Shown one piece after another: positions 1-7,716 of a stretch of DNA of 8,229 nt. The translations under genes were made by a program, and so were the position numbers. The DNA is from an uncultured Mycoplasmatota bacterium (GTDB lineage: Bacteria > Bacillota_I > Bacilli_A > RF39 > UBA660): positions 1-8,229 of the forward strand of contig URZY01000019.1 of assembly GCA_900552495.1 (NCBI GenBank). Reading direction: 5' to 3'. A model generated the notes under the pieces. That model had not been told where the DNA came from. It made no database searches and saw only the letters and a list, made by a program, of their open reading frames with translations. Every line of letters begins with the position of its first letter. The stretch's first letter is position 1.

Positions 1-19
1 AATGAATATCTTTAAAATA

Positions 20-1279
20 TTATCTATCAAAGTCATCTTCACTATATAAATCATTTAAATCATTATCCCATAAACTATCTATATCAAAGTTAAGTTTATT
101 GATATTGCTATAAATAGCATTTTTAAAATAACCAAATTTATTTTCAATTAGATAGCCATCTTCATCTTTAAAATTTCTACTAACAACTCTTGGTACAATA
201 TAGTGAATTATTGCAAATAAATCTTTAATAGAAATATGTTTATTTTTTTCTAGATTTAAAGATAGACTGACATATACAAAATCATATTTTTTAATTTCTT
301 TAACTTCATAATAATTTAAGTTTTTAACTGTTATATTATTAAGCTTGGAATCAACAATTCTTTTATTTAATCCAATAGTATAAGTATGATTAAATATACC
401 ACCATTTAATAAAATTTCATTATCTTCATAGCAAGTGACATTAAAGTTATTTCTTGCAAATGGAAAGACATTCTTACCATCATTAGCATCTACCACTAAA
501 CAATCAAGTATAATATTATATCTTGTTTTAAAAAAATTAATATAATCATATACTTGCTGATCAGGCTCTCCAAATATACTGCCTTTTTTATAAGTTCTAT
601 TAAGTATTATTTTTGTCTTAATATTAGGAGTCTTTTGAAGTAATAAATAACCTAATTTATGACTATGTTTTCTATTATGATATGGATGTTTATTATGAAT
701 TGTTTTTCTATTTATATTTTCTCTGTAATAAACAATATTCCATTTACTTAAATCAATTAAATTAAGTAGTTTTTTTGGCATTATCTTTTGAAGACCACTT
801 ACTTCATAATCTTCATCTAAATAATAATTCAAGTATAAATATCCATTATCTTTAACACTATTTAATAACTTATAAAATTTTTCTTTAATCTTGTATATAT
901 CATTTACTTTATCTTGAATTGTTCTAATAGAGAGTACTAAATCATATTTTTCTTGATGTTCTTCTTCATAGTAATTTGAATTATGAATAATAACATTAGA
1001 ATCTAACTTATTGCATTTCAATCTATTTACTAATCCAACAGAATAAAAATTATCAATAATTCCACCATAAAGTAAATCTTTATTTTCTTCATAACAAGTA
1101 ATATACTTACTTTTTTTAGCAAATGGTAGAGTGTATATGCCATCTTTTGCAATAAGTATTAAAATACTTGTATCTTTATTTATATTAATAAGCTTATCTA
1201 ATTTATGTAAAATACTAAAATTAGGTTCTCCATAAACACTTAAGCCTTTCATCTTATAGCGACTTTTATAATTATACAT
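20..1279 (-). CDS. Tandem-duplicated SAM-methyltransferase-like protein (TehB-like fold)
   Basis: The predicted 419-residue protein has two diverged copies of one domain, at about residues 12-118 and 232-338. Each starts with a GEP motif (VYGEP / IFGEP), then a strand-loop resembling class I methyltransferase motif I (ILILIAKDG and LVVDANDG), then PFA(K/R), TCYE(E/D)N, LL.GG and GL..R blocks, and a KYD(L/F)V strand resembling motif IV. The first copy continues with a TehB-like DNGYLYLNYYLDED strand and an HKLGYLLLQK strand; the second lacks clear equivalents. The usual GxGxG of motif I is degenerate in both, so SAM binding is uncertain. The start at 1279 is preferred over the ATG at 1300 because GAGGT lies 4 nt upstream of it, while the upstream ATG has no Shine-Dalgarno. 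It is separated from the operon by a recombinase remnant. No promoter could be assigned and the substrate is unknown. Confidence 0.6.
   Translation of the reverse strand: MYNYKSRYKMKGLSVYGEPNFSILHKLDKLININKDTSILILIAKDGIYTLPFAKKSKYITCYEENKDLLYGGIIDNFYSVGLVNRLKCNKLDSNVIIHNSNYYEEEHQEKYDLVLSIRTIQDKVNDIYKIKEKFYKLLNSVKDNGYLYLNYYLDEDYEVSGLQKIMPKKLLNLIDLSKWNIVYYRENINRKTIHNKHPYHNRKHSHKLGYLLLQKTPNIKTKIILNRTYKKGSIFGEPDQQVYDYINFFKTRYNIILDCLVVDANDGKNVFPFARNNFNVTCYEDNEILLNGGIFNHTYTIGLNKRIVDSKLNNITVKNLNYYEVKEIKKYDFVYVSLSLNLEKNKHISIKDLFAIIHYIVPRVVSRNFKDEDGYLIENKFGYFKNAIYSNINKLNFDIDSLWDNDLNDLYSEDDFDR
266..1246 (-). repeat. Protein-level internal tandem duplication (period ~220 codons)
   Basis: Codons for residues 12-118 (926-1246) and 232-338 (266-586) of the methyltransferase-like gene encode clearly homologous segments. 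For example TCYEENKDLLYGG aligns with TCYEDNEILLNGG, and SNYYE with LNYYE. The copies have diverged, so this is an old gene-internal duplication and not a recent DNA repeat. Confidence 0.8.
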
Positions 1280-1283
1280 ATAT

Positions 1284-1288
1284 ACCTC
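1284..1288 (-). promoter_or_regulatory. Ribosome binding site deciding the methyltransferase-like start
   Basis: The minus strand reads GAGGT followed by ATAT and ATG at 1279. The alternative ATG at 1300 is preceded by AGAATCTATAA, with no purine-rich site. The shorter start is therefore better supported. Confidence 0.7.
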
Positions 1289-1433
1289 AATTCTTAGCAT
1301 TTATAGATTCTAATTAACTTTTTTCTCCCATCTAAATGTTTAACCCTAAATCTTTCTTGTACAACTTATTTTGTATAGGTTACACTATCTATATTACTGA
1401 AAAATAAATATAACATTACTTTATAATCATTTT

Positions 1434-1784
1434 TTAATCTTTAACAATAAGTTCTGAAAATTTCAAATAAACATAAATCTTCTTATCTTTATAAATTTCA
1501 ATTCTATCCACAAGTCCACTAACTTTATTCATATGTAAACTACCGAGCATATTCTTATGAGAATTTATTTCATTATCAACTTTTTCAATTTTCTTATTAA
1601 TTTCTCTTAAATTTTTAATCATAATTTCTTCCAAATTATCTTCTAGTTCGTTAAAGTCATAATACTTGCAAAATTCTTCACATATATTTTGTAAATATTC
1701 TATAATATGTTCTTCTAACCAATCATAATTAATTCTATGAGATGAGCAAACACCAAATTTACCTTTTCTCGTATGGTTTTCTTT
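1434..1784 (-). pseudogene. 3' remnant of a large serine recombinase
   Basis: Translating upstream of the only usable start (TTG at 1634) gives an open frame back to the TAG at 1785-1787. It includes CSSHRINYDWLEEHIIEYL followed by an ICEEF..YYDF helix, then a charged coiled coil (REINKKIEKVDNEI), and ends VDRIEIYKDKKIYVYLKF. This is the typical end of the large serine recombinases of prophages and integrative elements: the zinc-ribbon tail, coiled coil and terminal strand. The catalytic N-terminal domain, with its YxRVS motif and serine, and most of the DNA-binding region are absent, so no active enzyme is made. The remnant is in the same frame as the immunity gene and follows its stop directly, so the junction lies near 1770-1787. 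It is likely a relic of an element end or of a deletion. Confidence 0.75.
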
Positions 1785-2096
1785 CTATTTTTTTTCTAAA
1801 GAAAAATCATAATTAGAAACCTTAAAATCTTCAGTTTCATCACTTCTTTCAAAAGCTATATCATTTTTATAATTCAAATATTTTTCTATACTACTATCTA
1901 CATTTTGGATCACTTCTAATAAAGCTATAAAAATCAAATTGTTACTATCATCAACATATTCTTGAGTTTCGTCTCCACTAAAAAATCTCCAACCACTATC
2001 AGATTCATTGTCTGGTTGTTCATGATACATAAATTTTATTTTTTTCTTATTAACTAATACATCCTTTGTAATAAAACATTTTTTATTTAAATCCAT
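1785..2096 (-). CDS. DUF2185 / Imm33-type immunity protein
   Basis: The 103-residue protein shows the hallmark of the DUF2185 (Imm33-like) family: ITKDVLVNKKKIKFMYHEQPDN at residues 9-30, then DSGWRFFSGDETQEYVDD at 33-50, and a C-terminal helix with KYLN and AFER at 72-84. It has no signal peptide or membrane segment, so it is probably cytosolic. Members are small antidote-type proteins often found beside polymorphic toxins; their partner cannot be read from this sequence. It is the last gene of the four-gene operon, 14 nt after the preceding stop, and AAAGGAAA precedes its ATG. The family is clear; the proposal that it neutralises the ADP-ribosyltransferase-like or PHP protein upstream is inference. 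Its TAG is followed in frame by a recombinase remnant, so its own C-terminus may have been altered by that junction. Confidence 0.88.
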   Translation of the reverse strand: MDLNKKCFITKDVLVNKKKIKFMYHEQPDNESDSGWRFFSGDETQEYVDDSNNLIFIALLEVIQNVDSSIEKYLNYKNDIAFERSDETEDFKVSNYDFSLEKK

Positions 2097-2110
2097 AACA
2101 AATTTCCTTT

Positions 2111-3193
2111 CTACATTCCCATTCCATTGTGATGCTCGATTTCCTCAGATTCCATTTCAATTCTTTGCCTTTCACTTAATTCTTGTTCCATAAACAAATC
2201 ATATAAATTAGCAATTTGCTCTATGTCCAATCCCATGGCTCTGGCTCTTTCCTCAAATTGTTTTCGCCTTAATTCTCGACGTTCATCCTCTAATATTTTT
2301 CTACCATCACTTTTTTCAACATTTTTTTTAGTAGAGTTCTGTCGCCGTTGCATTTGCTGTTTTTTTCGTTCTTGTTCCAATCTTTTATCAAACTCAACTT
2401 TTTGTCCATCTGGCATAGTGTCATAACCATACTTTTTTCTAAATTCAGATGTAAATTCATCTACTTGCTCTTCAGTTTTAGGCTGAACAGTTTGTTGTTG
2501 AGTTTGAGATTGTGCTTGTCCTTGTTCAAAGGTTGAATCATCCCGTGTTGATTGTGGCTGTGGTTTTGGAGCATTTTTTCTCATTGAAGCATATAGATTT
2601 ACAACTGCTATTTGCAGTTCATTTTTCGTACGTAAATCTATTTTATCTTCATTATATAATTCAATAAGTTTTGCTTTAATCTGTCCTTCTTCAACTGATA
2701 ACTCTGATGTATTTTTAGAACTTACATGAATTTGACCTTTGGAATCAATATATCCAGTCTTTGTTGGACTTATTCTAATATTTAATAACTTTTCAACTTG
2801 TCGTATATCATCATTCTGTTTAATTTGTTTTTGACGTTTTTGTTTTTCTTTTTGTTCTATTTGAGATTGAAGTTCTCGTTTAGTTTGAAGCAACTTTACA
2901 TATTCTGCATTTTTACTCGCAAAATCTGGAAATTTACTCATATCACCAAGGTTAGTTTTCCTAACCTTATCAGTTTCATAGTATAGCGGTTCATCACTAT
3001 TAGAGCTTGAAGAATACAAATGCCTATATTCTTCTGGAATATCTTCTATTCTAAAACAAAAACTATTATTATAAAATGCATACTCTTTTTTCTTTCCATC
3101 AACTATTGTAGGATGAATTGTTAAAAATTCTCTTTCAATTTCTTTCATTTTTTCATTAGTATTAATTAGCTTTTCTTCATATGATACATTCAT
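2111..3193 (-). CDS. Gln-rich coiled-coil protein of unknown function
   Basis: I do not recognise this 360-residue protein. It has an N-terminal region (1-90) with mixed predicted secondary structure and a Ser-rich SSSSNSDEP loop. A highly charged Lys/Gln coiled coil follows (about 98-135), then a small segment at 136-206 containing SPTKTGYIDSKGQIHVSS. Next is a disordered Gln/Pro/Thr-rich linker (208-245), and a second charged helical region (246-350) ending in HHNGMGM. There is no signal peptide or transmembrane segment. Its ATG overlaps the preceding TGA as ATGA, and GGAGG lies about 12 nt upstream inside the preceding gene, which points to translational coupling. Between the putative effector and the immunity gene, it could be an adaptor, scaffold or chaperone-like partner. 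That role is inferred from position and architecture alone. Confidence 0.8.
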   Translation of the reverse strand: MNVSYEEKLINTNEKMKEIEREFLTIHPTIVDGKKKEYAFYNNSFCFRIEDIPEEYRHLYSSSSNSDEPLYYETDKVRKTNLGDMSKFPDFASKNAEYVKLLQTKRELQSQIEQKEKQKRQKQIKQNDDIRQVEKLLNIRISPTKTGYIDSKGQIHVSSKNTSELSVEEGQIKAKLIELYNEDKIDLRTKNELQIAVVNLYASMRKNAPKPQPQSTRDDSTFEQGQAQSQTQQQTVQPKTEEQVDEFTSEFRKKYGYDTMPDGQKVEFDKRLEQERKKQQMQRRQNSTKKNVEKSDGRKILEDERRELRRKQFEERARAMGLDIEQIANLYDLFMEQELSERQRIEMESEEIEHHNGMGM

Positions 3194-3927
3194 TTCTTTT
3201 TTTCCTCCATTTCTTTATCAATACTTTCAATTCTTTCATATACAGTTTTTTCTTTATAAGTAATTCTTCTACTAACTTTTTGACTTTTAGTCTTACTATC
3301 TATTTTTACAAACGGAACCTTTAATCTTCTAGCTAATAATCTTGCTTGTATATATTTAATAACATTATTATACTTATTATCAATTGCAAATACACCTATA
3401 ATTTCGTGTTCATTTAGTGCAATTTCTGAATAACATTGATTTTTTATAGTCTCTTGTTCTACTTGTTGAGGAAGATATATTACTCGTGTTCCGTTTCTCG
3501 TATTTGTGTTTTCAATTGTGGCAGAATTGTCTGTTCCATTATCATTTGGAACTGCTGATTCTATAATTATAGGTTTAACAATAATTCCATATCCTTCACC
3601 AAAAGTAGTTAAATGATTATTTGATATCAAAGATGTCGAAAGAGTGCCACCATAGTATTTTTTACCTTTAATAATTCCATCATGTACTAAATATCTAAAT
3701 TCATCTTTATTAGAAATGGAATCATATACATAAGATTTCCAAACATTAGCAGCAAAAGTATTATATTCATTCACATATTGTTGTATTGTTTCTAAATTTT
3801 TATATTCAAACGAACCATCTATGTATTCAATATTCTCTTTGCCATATATAAGCCTTTGAACAGTTGTGTTGGAGAAAAATTTAGATATATTTAATAATTG
3901 CTCCATTGAAATAGATACATAAGACAT
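3190..3927 (-). CDS. Putative R-S-E ADP-ribosyltransferase-like protein
   Basis: This 245-residue protein has three spaced motifs in the order expected of R-S-E class ADP-ribosyltransferases. They are an Arg at the end of a strand (EFRYLVHDG, R78), a GGTLSTSL block (STS at 97-99), and a CYSEIAL strand (E168, with Tyr two residues before where Glu or Gln is usual). Such enzymes transfer ADP-ribose from NAD+ to proteins, nucleic acids or small molecules. It lacks a signal peptide, so it would act in the cytosol or be exported by another route. An Asn/Thr-rich insertion (127-147) precedes the last motif, and the C-terminus (about 195-245) is highly basic and charged. It starts 2 nt after the upstream stop, with GGAGGT overlapping that stop, and overlaps the next gene by 4 bp. 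The ORF and start are secure; the enzymatic assignment is by motif pattern only and could be wrong. Confidence 0.5.
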   Translation of the reverse strand: MSYVSISMEQLLNISKFFSNTTVQRLIYGKENIEYIDGSFEYKNLETIQQYVNEYNTFAANVWKSYVYDSISNKDEFRYLVHDGIIKGKKYYGGTLSTSLISNNHLTTFGEGYGIIVKPIIIESAVPNDNGTDNSATIENTNTRNGTRVIYLPQQVEQETIKNQCYSEIALNEHEIIGVFAIDNKYNNVIKYIQARLLARRLKVPFVKIDSKTKSQKVSRRITYKEKTVYERIESIDKEMEEKKK

Positions 3928-3929
3928 TT

Positions 3930-6224
3930 TTAACCTCCAATAGTAAAACTATATATCATATAACCAATTCCTATTCCAAATCCAATTATAAAAGACATGA
4001 TTAATGTAAGAACAACAATATTTACTGAACCTCTATTGGCATTATCAGCATTATTTTGATTTAAATTAGTTCTTGTTAATTGATATGGTTTACCTTTTTC
4101 ACTTATAATACCTTTTGATTGGCTAAAGTTATCTATGTGTTGCTCAATTTGCTGCTTTTGAGAATCACTTTTGGTTGTCTTATGTTGGGTTATTTGAGCA
4201 ACTATACTTGAATATTCAAGTTTTGTTTCACATCCAATATTCATTGCACTTAAAGTATGCTCTTTAGCATTTTCTATTGCTTTTTGTTGGTTTGCCAAAA
4301 CTTGATTTGTTTCTTGAACTGCCATCTTTTTTCTTGTAAATTTACCTTTTTTTTCTTTATTAGATATATCTGGATTATCGACTATTTTAGATATTTCTTC
4401 AATTGTATCTTGATCTTTTTTGCTCGCATTATTTACACAGTTTTGCATTATACCATTAAGTGATGTTCCCACAGTAATTGCTAATCCTTCGGCATCAAGC
4501 CTATCTTCTGCATTAGTAAGACTACCATCAACTATTTGTTTTATTATGTGTGTTTCAAATGTTAAGGCACTTTCTTGATGAATTCTATATGCTTCTTGCA
4601 ATTTTTGATTATTTTGTCTTGCTATAACTGGGTTATAACTTCCTTGAATTAATTTATCACTTACCAATTGTTCTATTTCACCAATAAGTTGTTCTGTTTG
4701 TGTTACATTTTTAAATGCACTTAAATCGTGAGCATCAACACCTTTTAAAACTTGTAGTCCATCTATTTCTTGAGCCACTTGCCAAAAAGTAGGATGTGGG
4801 TATGTTAAATTGCCATCAGATAAAATTTGATTATTTAATGCAGGTGATAAATTAATTTCAATAGGTATTCCCATATCTCTTGCTTTTTCACATATTATTT
4901 GACTGGCAAGAACACTATTTTCATCAAACAGTTTTTTGGATTCCTCATCTTGCATTGAATCTCGAAATTGCATAAACAAATCTGGATGAGCAACTATATC
5001 AAAGATTCCACTATCAATTGCTTTACTAACCATATTGGCATATTCAATAGGATAATTCGGATTATTTTTTGCTGATACATTTTGGAGTCCGCGAGTTACA
5101 AAATGTTGACCTAATATCATATAATCAACTTGTTCTCTCATATCTCCTAGAAATGATTCTTTCATAGGATCAAATTCTGCTTCAAAGCCTAATAATATTG
5201 TCATATCTGGATTATCTTGTTTCAATTTATTAATAGAAGCAATATATTCATCAACTTCTGACAATAACATTCTGTTATCTTCATCTGGTAATACTAAATT
5301 TGGATTGGGAATATGCTCGCTAAAACCTAATGAAGTAAATCCCATTTGTTTTGCTGTTTCTAAAATTTCTTCATCACTAACATATTCACTGTGACCAGAC
5401 CTATAAGTATGAGTATGATAATTAAAATTTTGAGATAGTGTAAAATTAATTGAATTATTAATTACATTATTTACTTTTTGATGTTCTATATGAGATGTTT
5501 TAGATAGTTCATTTATTCTTGCCAATTTATCTCTATCAATTCTGCTTTCCATAAATGAAAGATCAATTTTATCTTTAGAATTATGTGTATAACTTTTCAA
5601 TTTATAAATATATTCTGGTGGTGTAATAAATAATCTTTGCCCTCTAAATTCAACTTGTTCTCTACCAAATATTTCACTAGCAAGTTGTGGACTTATAATA
5701 TCATTTCTACTAAATATTTGTCCGTTTTCATCGTGATAATATCCCTTATTTATAACAGTGCCATCTGGCTTTCTTTCAAAGCAAAACGCTCCAATATGAA
5801 AGTCTGATCCGTCTAGAGTTGCAATTACTTCGTGTTCACCAGATGGGATGCCATTTTTTAAAATTCTCGGAGTAGTTAATCTATTATCATGAAATTGAAG
5901 TCCCATTTCTTCACATACTTCTTTAAATTTATTCATATCTGCTTCATTTAAATTAATGTCTATATCATCATGTGTTCTATCTGATTCAACTCCATATTTT
6001 ATATAAGCACATAAAGCCCCTGCGAGTTGATAATCAACACCTTTTTCATTTAACTTTTTTATTAATACTTCTAATTTACTATATATCTCTTCATGATTTT
6101 CTTTTACGAGTTTTGGATCAAATCTTTTTTCTTGTTCTTTTAGATAATTTTGAATCACTTGATTAACAAGTTCATTTATCCTTTGAACAATAGCATCGTA
6201 TTCTTCAGTAGAATCAGTAAACAT
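3930..6224 (-). CDS. Nucleotidyltransferase-fold + PHP phosphoesterase + C-terminal membrane anchor
   Basis: The 764 residues read as an N-terminal helical segment (1-60), then a nucleotidyltransferase-like domain (about 60-240) with LAGALCAYIKYG and the metal-binding HDDIDI (D87, D89). A complete PHP domain follows (about 267-535): HTH (H270/H272), H279, SEH (H304), E348 in GFEAE, H374, AHPD (H413/D415) and GVDAHD (D497/H499), resembling histidinol-phosphatase-type PHP enzymes. A charged helical region (536-730) leads to a single hydrophobic helix (about 734-758), suggesting a tail-anchored membrane protein with its enzymes in the cytosol. Both catalytic centres look intact, but the substrate is unknown. 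The ATG at 6224 has no Shine-Dalgarno, and the frame stays open upstream to 6306. I infer that the true start was severed by the IS110 element: rejoining across it adds about 31 residues. Expression of the remaining frame is uncertain. Confidence 0.8.
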   Translation of the reverse strand: MFTDSTEEYDAIVQRINELVNQVIQNYLKEQEKRFDPKLVKENHEEIYSKLEVLIKKLNEKGVDYQLAGALCAYIKYGVESDRTHDDIDINLNEADMNKFKEVCEEMGLQFHDNRLTTPRILKNGIPSGEHEVIATLDGSDFHIGAFCFERKPDGTVINKGYYHDENGQIFSRNDIISPQLASEIFGREQVEFRGQRLFITPPEYIYKLKSYTHNSKDKIDLSFMESRIDRDKLARINELSKTSHIEHQKVNNVINNSINFTLSQNFNYHTHTYRSGHSEYVSDEEILETAKQMGFTSLGFSEHIPNPNLVLPDEDNRMLLSEVDEYIASINKLKQDNPDMTILLGFEAEFDPMKESFLGDMREQVDYMILGQHFVTRGLQNVSAKNNPNYPIEYANMVSKAIDSGIFDIVAHPDLFMQFRDSMQDEESKKLFDENSVLASQIICEKARDMGIPIEINLSPALNNQILSDGNLTYPHPTFWQVAQEIDGLQVLKGVDAHDLSAFKNVTQTEQLIGEIEQLVSDKLIQGSYNPVIARQNNQKLQEAYRIHQESALTFETHIIKQIVDGSLTNAEDRLDAEGLAITVGTSLNGIMQNCVNNASKKDQDTIEEISKIVDNPDISNKEKKGKFTRKKMAVQETNQVLANQQKAIENAKEHTLSAMNIGCETKLEYSSIVAQITQHKTTKSDSQKQQIEQHIDNFSQSKGIISEKGKPYQLTRTNLNQNNADNANRGSVNIVVLTLIMSFIIGFGIGIGYMIYSFTIGG

Positions 6225-6299
6225 ACCAATTGCTTTATTTATTTTATCTTCATCTATTAAGCCTTGATATTGTTCGTTTACTTTGATTGCTACTTGAGT
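6225..6299 (-). pseudogene. In-frame 5' codons of the NTase-PHP gene stranded by the IS
   Basis: Upstream of the ATG at 6224 the same frame encodes TQVAIKVNEQYQGLIDEDK and INKAIG, with no start codon, until TAG at 6306-6308 inside the IS end. The protein-like composition and lack of stops suggest genuine coding sequence belonging to the NTase-PHP protein and cut off from its start by the insertion. Confidence 0.6.
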
Positions 6300-6313
6300 G
6301 ACATTCTAAGTTT

Positions 6314-6319
6314 TGTCAA
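6314..6319 (-). promoter_or_regulatory. -35 half-site in the IS right end (circle-junction promoter)
   Basis: A perfect TTGACA on the minus strand lies 15 nt inside the deduced end of the right core and points outward. Joined to the left end in a circular intermediate, it lies 18 bp from TATAAC at 7777-7782. In the integrated state the flanking gene offers no -10 match at 16-18 bp. Confidence 0.6.
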
Positions 6320-6363
6320 TATTAAATTTTTATGATATTATAGACATACTGAAAAGACACGAA

Positions 6364-6391
6364 ATTTCTAAAATTTTTAAAATTTAGAAAT
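6364..6391. repeat. Imperfect AT-rich inverted repeat in the IS right end
   Basis: The arms ATTTCTAAAATTTT (6364-6377) and AAAATTTAGAAAT (6379-6391) are reverse complements except for one missing T, giving a stem of about 13 bp. It lies between the transposase stop and the right end. It could act as a weak terminator or a structural element; it has no GC-rich stem and only a broken T tract on the minus strand. Confidence 0.6.
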
Positions 6392-6438
6392 AATGTGTTT
6401 ATTTAGTATATAATATAAGTGTAGTTATGTGGTGATAA

Positions 6439-7620
6439 CTACTTATCCAATTGCTTACACAAAGCTAAAATTTTTCTAAGGAGTTTAGTTGTGCAAGCAA
6501 CTATTGATGCGTAATGATGTTTTCCTTCATTACGTTTTTTTCTGTAATAAATTTCAATATCGTTTTCTTGTTTTGTTTTACCTATAATTGTAATTATATT
6601 TGAACAAGCAATATAAAGTGTTTTTCTCATATATTTGTTTCCTGATTTAGAAATAGGACCATGTATATCAACGGATTTACCAGATTGTTTTATAGATGGA
6701 TCTAAACCACAATAGGCAGTTAATTCTTTAATGTTATTAAATCTATTAATATCTCCAAGTTCTGCGATTATGATAGCTGTAGTAAATTCACCAACACCAT
6801 AAATAGAATTAATAGAATCAAAATATTTAGATTTTTTAGCTAAGAATGTAATCTTATATTTAATAATATCGATGGCCTTTTGATATTCATTAACAAGTCT
6901 AGCTATCTGAGATAAATTAGAAACTAGTTCATCATTCATATCAACAGATGGATAAGATTTTAAAGCTATTTCTTTAATTTTAATAGGTTTAGATTTCCAT
7001 GATTTAAACTTATGCTTTTTAAAGAAATTTTGTAACTTATCAATTCTAGTATTAGAGATAATGTCAGCATGTGGATATGCTTCAATAAATTCTAAAGCAA
7101 TATTAGAATAAATTGTATGTCCTTTAAATATTTCTTCATATTCAGGAAAACATAAATAAACTAAATTTCTATATCTATTTTTAATATTTACGCACAATTC
7201 ATCTAAAGCAAAGTATTGTCTAGATAAAGCATTTAAATCTAAATATAATTGTTCTGGTTTAATATATTCTTTAAATGTATTAGTAAAAAATAAATTTACT
7301 AGGTTAAAACAATCTTCCTTGTCAGTTTTAGTTTTTCTTAAATTTCTTTTATGCATTTTTCCATAAATAGGATTAATAACAAATACTTTAAAATTATTTT
7401 CCAAGAAAAATCTTTCAATTGGTCTATGATAGACACCAGTAGATTCCATTATTACAGAAATGCTATCTAATTTAAGTTTACTGATTCTATTAAGTAAATT
7501 AGAAAAATCATTAATAGAATGATTAATTTCATATGGCTCAATTAGAACTTCACCACAAGAACTAACTAAAGTAACCATACTTTTAGATTTAGCTACATCA
7601 ATAGCTAAACAATTGTGCAT
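6439..7620 (-). CDS. IS110-family transposase (DEDD recombinase)
   Basis: The predicted 393-residue protein has the IS110 DEDD RuvC-like N-terminal domain: AIDVAK (D8), MESTGVYHRP (E59) and KTDKED (D100/D103). A helical middle follows, then a C-terminal Tnp2-type domain with INSIYGVGEFTTAIIIAE, the YCGLDPS block and SGKS..HGPISKSGNKYMRKTLY, which includes the conserved serine-containing region of the family. Such enzymes are guided by a structured bridge RNA from the element and recombine a circular intermediate into a target. The start at 7620 is chosen because AAAGGA lies 8 nt upstream and IS110 proteins usually begin a few residues before the first catalytic Asp; a longer frame from 7665 lacks a usable ribosome binding site. 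No frameshift or missing catalytic residue is seen, so the element may still be active. Confidence 0.93.
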   Translation of the reverse strand: MHNCLAIDVAKSKSMVTLVSSCGEVLIEPYEINHSINDFSNLLNRISKLKLDSISVIMESTGVYHRPIERFFLENNFKVFVINPIYGKMHKRNLRKTKTDKEDCFNLVNLFFTNTFKEYIKPEQLYLDLNALSRQYFALDELCVNIKNRYRNLVYLCFPEYEEIFKGHTIYSNIALEFIEAYPHADIISNTRIDKLQNFFKKHKFKSWKSKPIKIKEIALKSYPSVDMNDELVSNLSQIARLVNEYQKAIDIIKYKITFLAKKSKYFDSINSIYGVGEFTTAIIIAELGDINRFNNIKELTAYCGLDPSIKQSGKSVDIHGPISKSGNKYMRKTLYIACSNIITIIGKTKQENDIEIYYRKKRNEGKHHYASIVACTTKLLRKILALCKQLDK

Positions 7621-7628
7621 AGGCACCA

Positions 7629-7634
7629 TCCTTT
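7629..7634 (-). promoter_or_regulatory. Ribosome binding site of the transposase
   Basis: AAAGGA lies 8 nt before the ATG at 7620. The upstream ATG codons at 7665 and 7629 lack a suitably spaced site; for the 7665 start, AGGA abuts the codon directly. Confidence 0.65.
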
Positions 7635-7707
7635 CGTTTACGATTGAACTCTTTGTACCTCTCATTCCTCATCACGCTTGTTATATAAGATTAAATAAAT
7701 AATCCCC

Positions 7708-7716
7708 ACATTCTAA
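7708..7716 (-). repeat. Left donor guide identical to the IS right end
   Basis: The 9-nt TTAGAATGT at 7708-7716 is repeated exactly at 6301-6309, directly abutting the deduced CA core. An RNA of this sequence would pair with the bottom strand of the right end, as left donor guides do in characterised IS110 systems. Confidence 0.6.

Noticed and set aside
1280..1372. Open minus-strand stretch reading VVQERFRVKHLDGRKKLIRI before the methyltransferase-like gene
   Set aside because: It looks faintly coding, but there is no start, a stop lies just upstream, and I cannot assign a family. It may be a further gene remnant.
2223..2986. Plus-strand open frames opposite the coiled-coil gene (2223-2426, 2348-2536, 2798-2986)
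   Set aside because: They are antisense shadows rich in F, L, S and C, lie wholly inside a well-supported minus-strand gene, and show no family motif.
3190..3193. TGA read as Trp (Mollicutes code 4)
   Set aside because: Trp is encoded by TGG here, and the TGA forms a classic ATGA stop/start overlap between operon genes.
4257..6166. Plus-strand frames 4257-4463 and 5972-6166
   Set aside because: Antisense to the NTase-PHP gene, low-complexity hydrophobic translations with no domain signature.
6299..6320. Outward TTGACA in the IS right end as a new promoter for the operon
   Set aside because: No -10-like hexamer is found 16-18 bp downstream in the flanking gene, so a hybrid promoter is not supported. 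A TATAAT at 6337-6342 also lacks a good -35.
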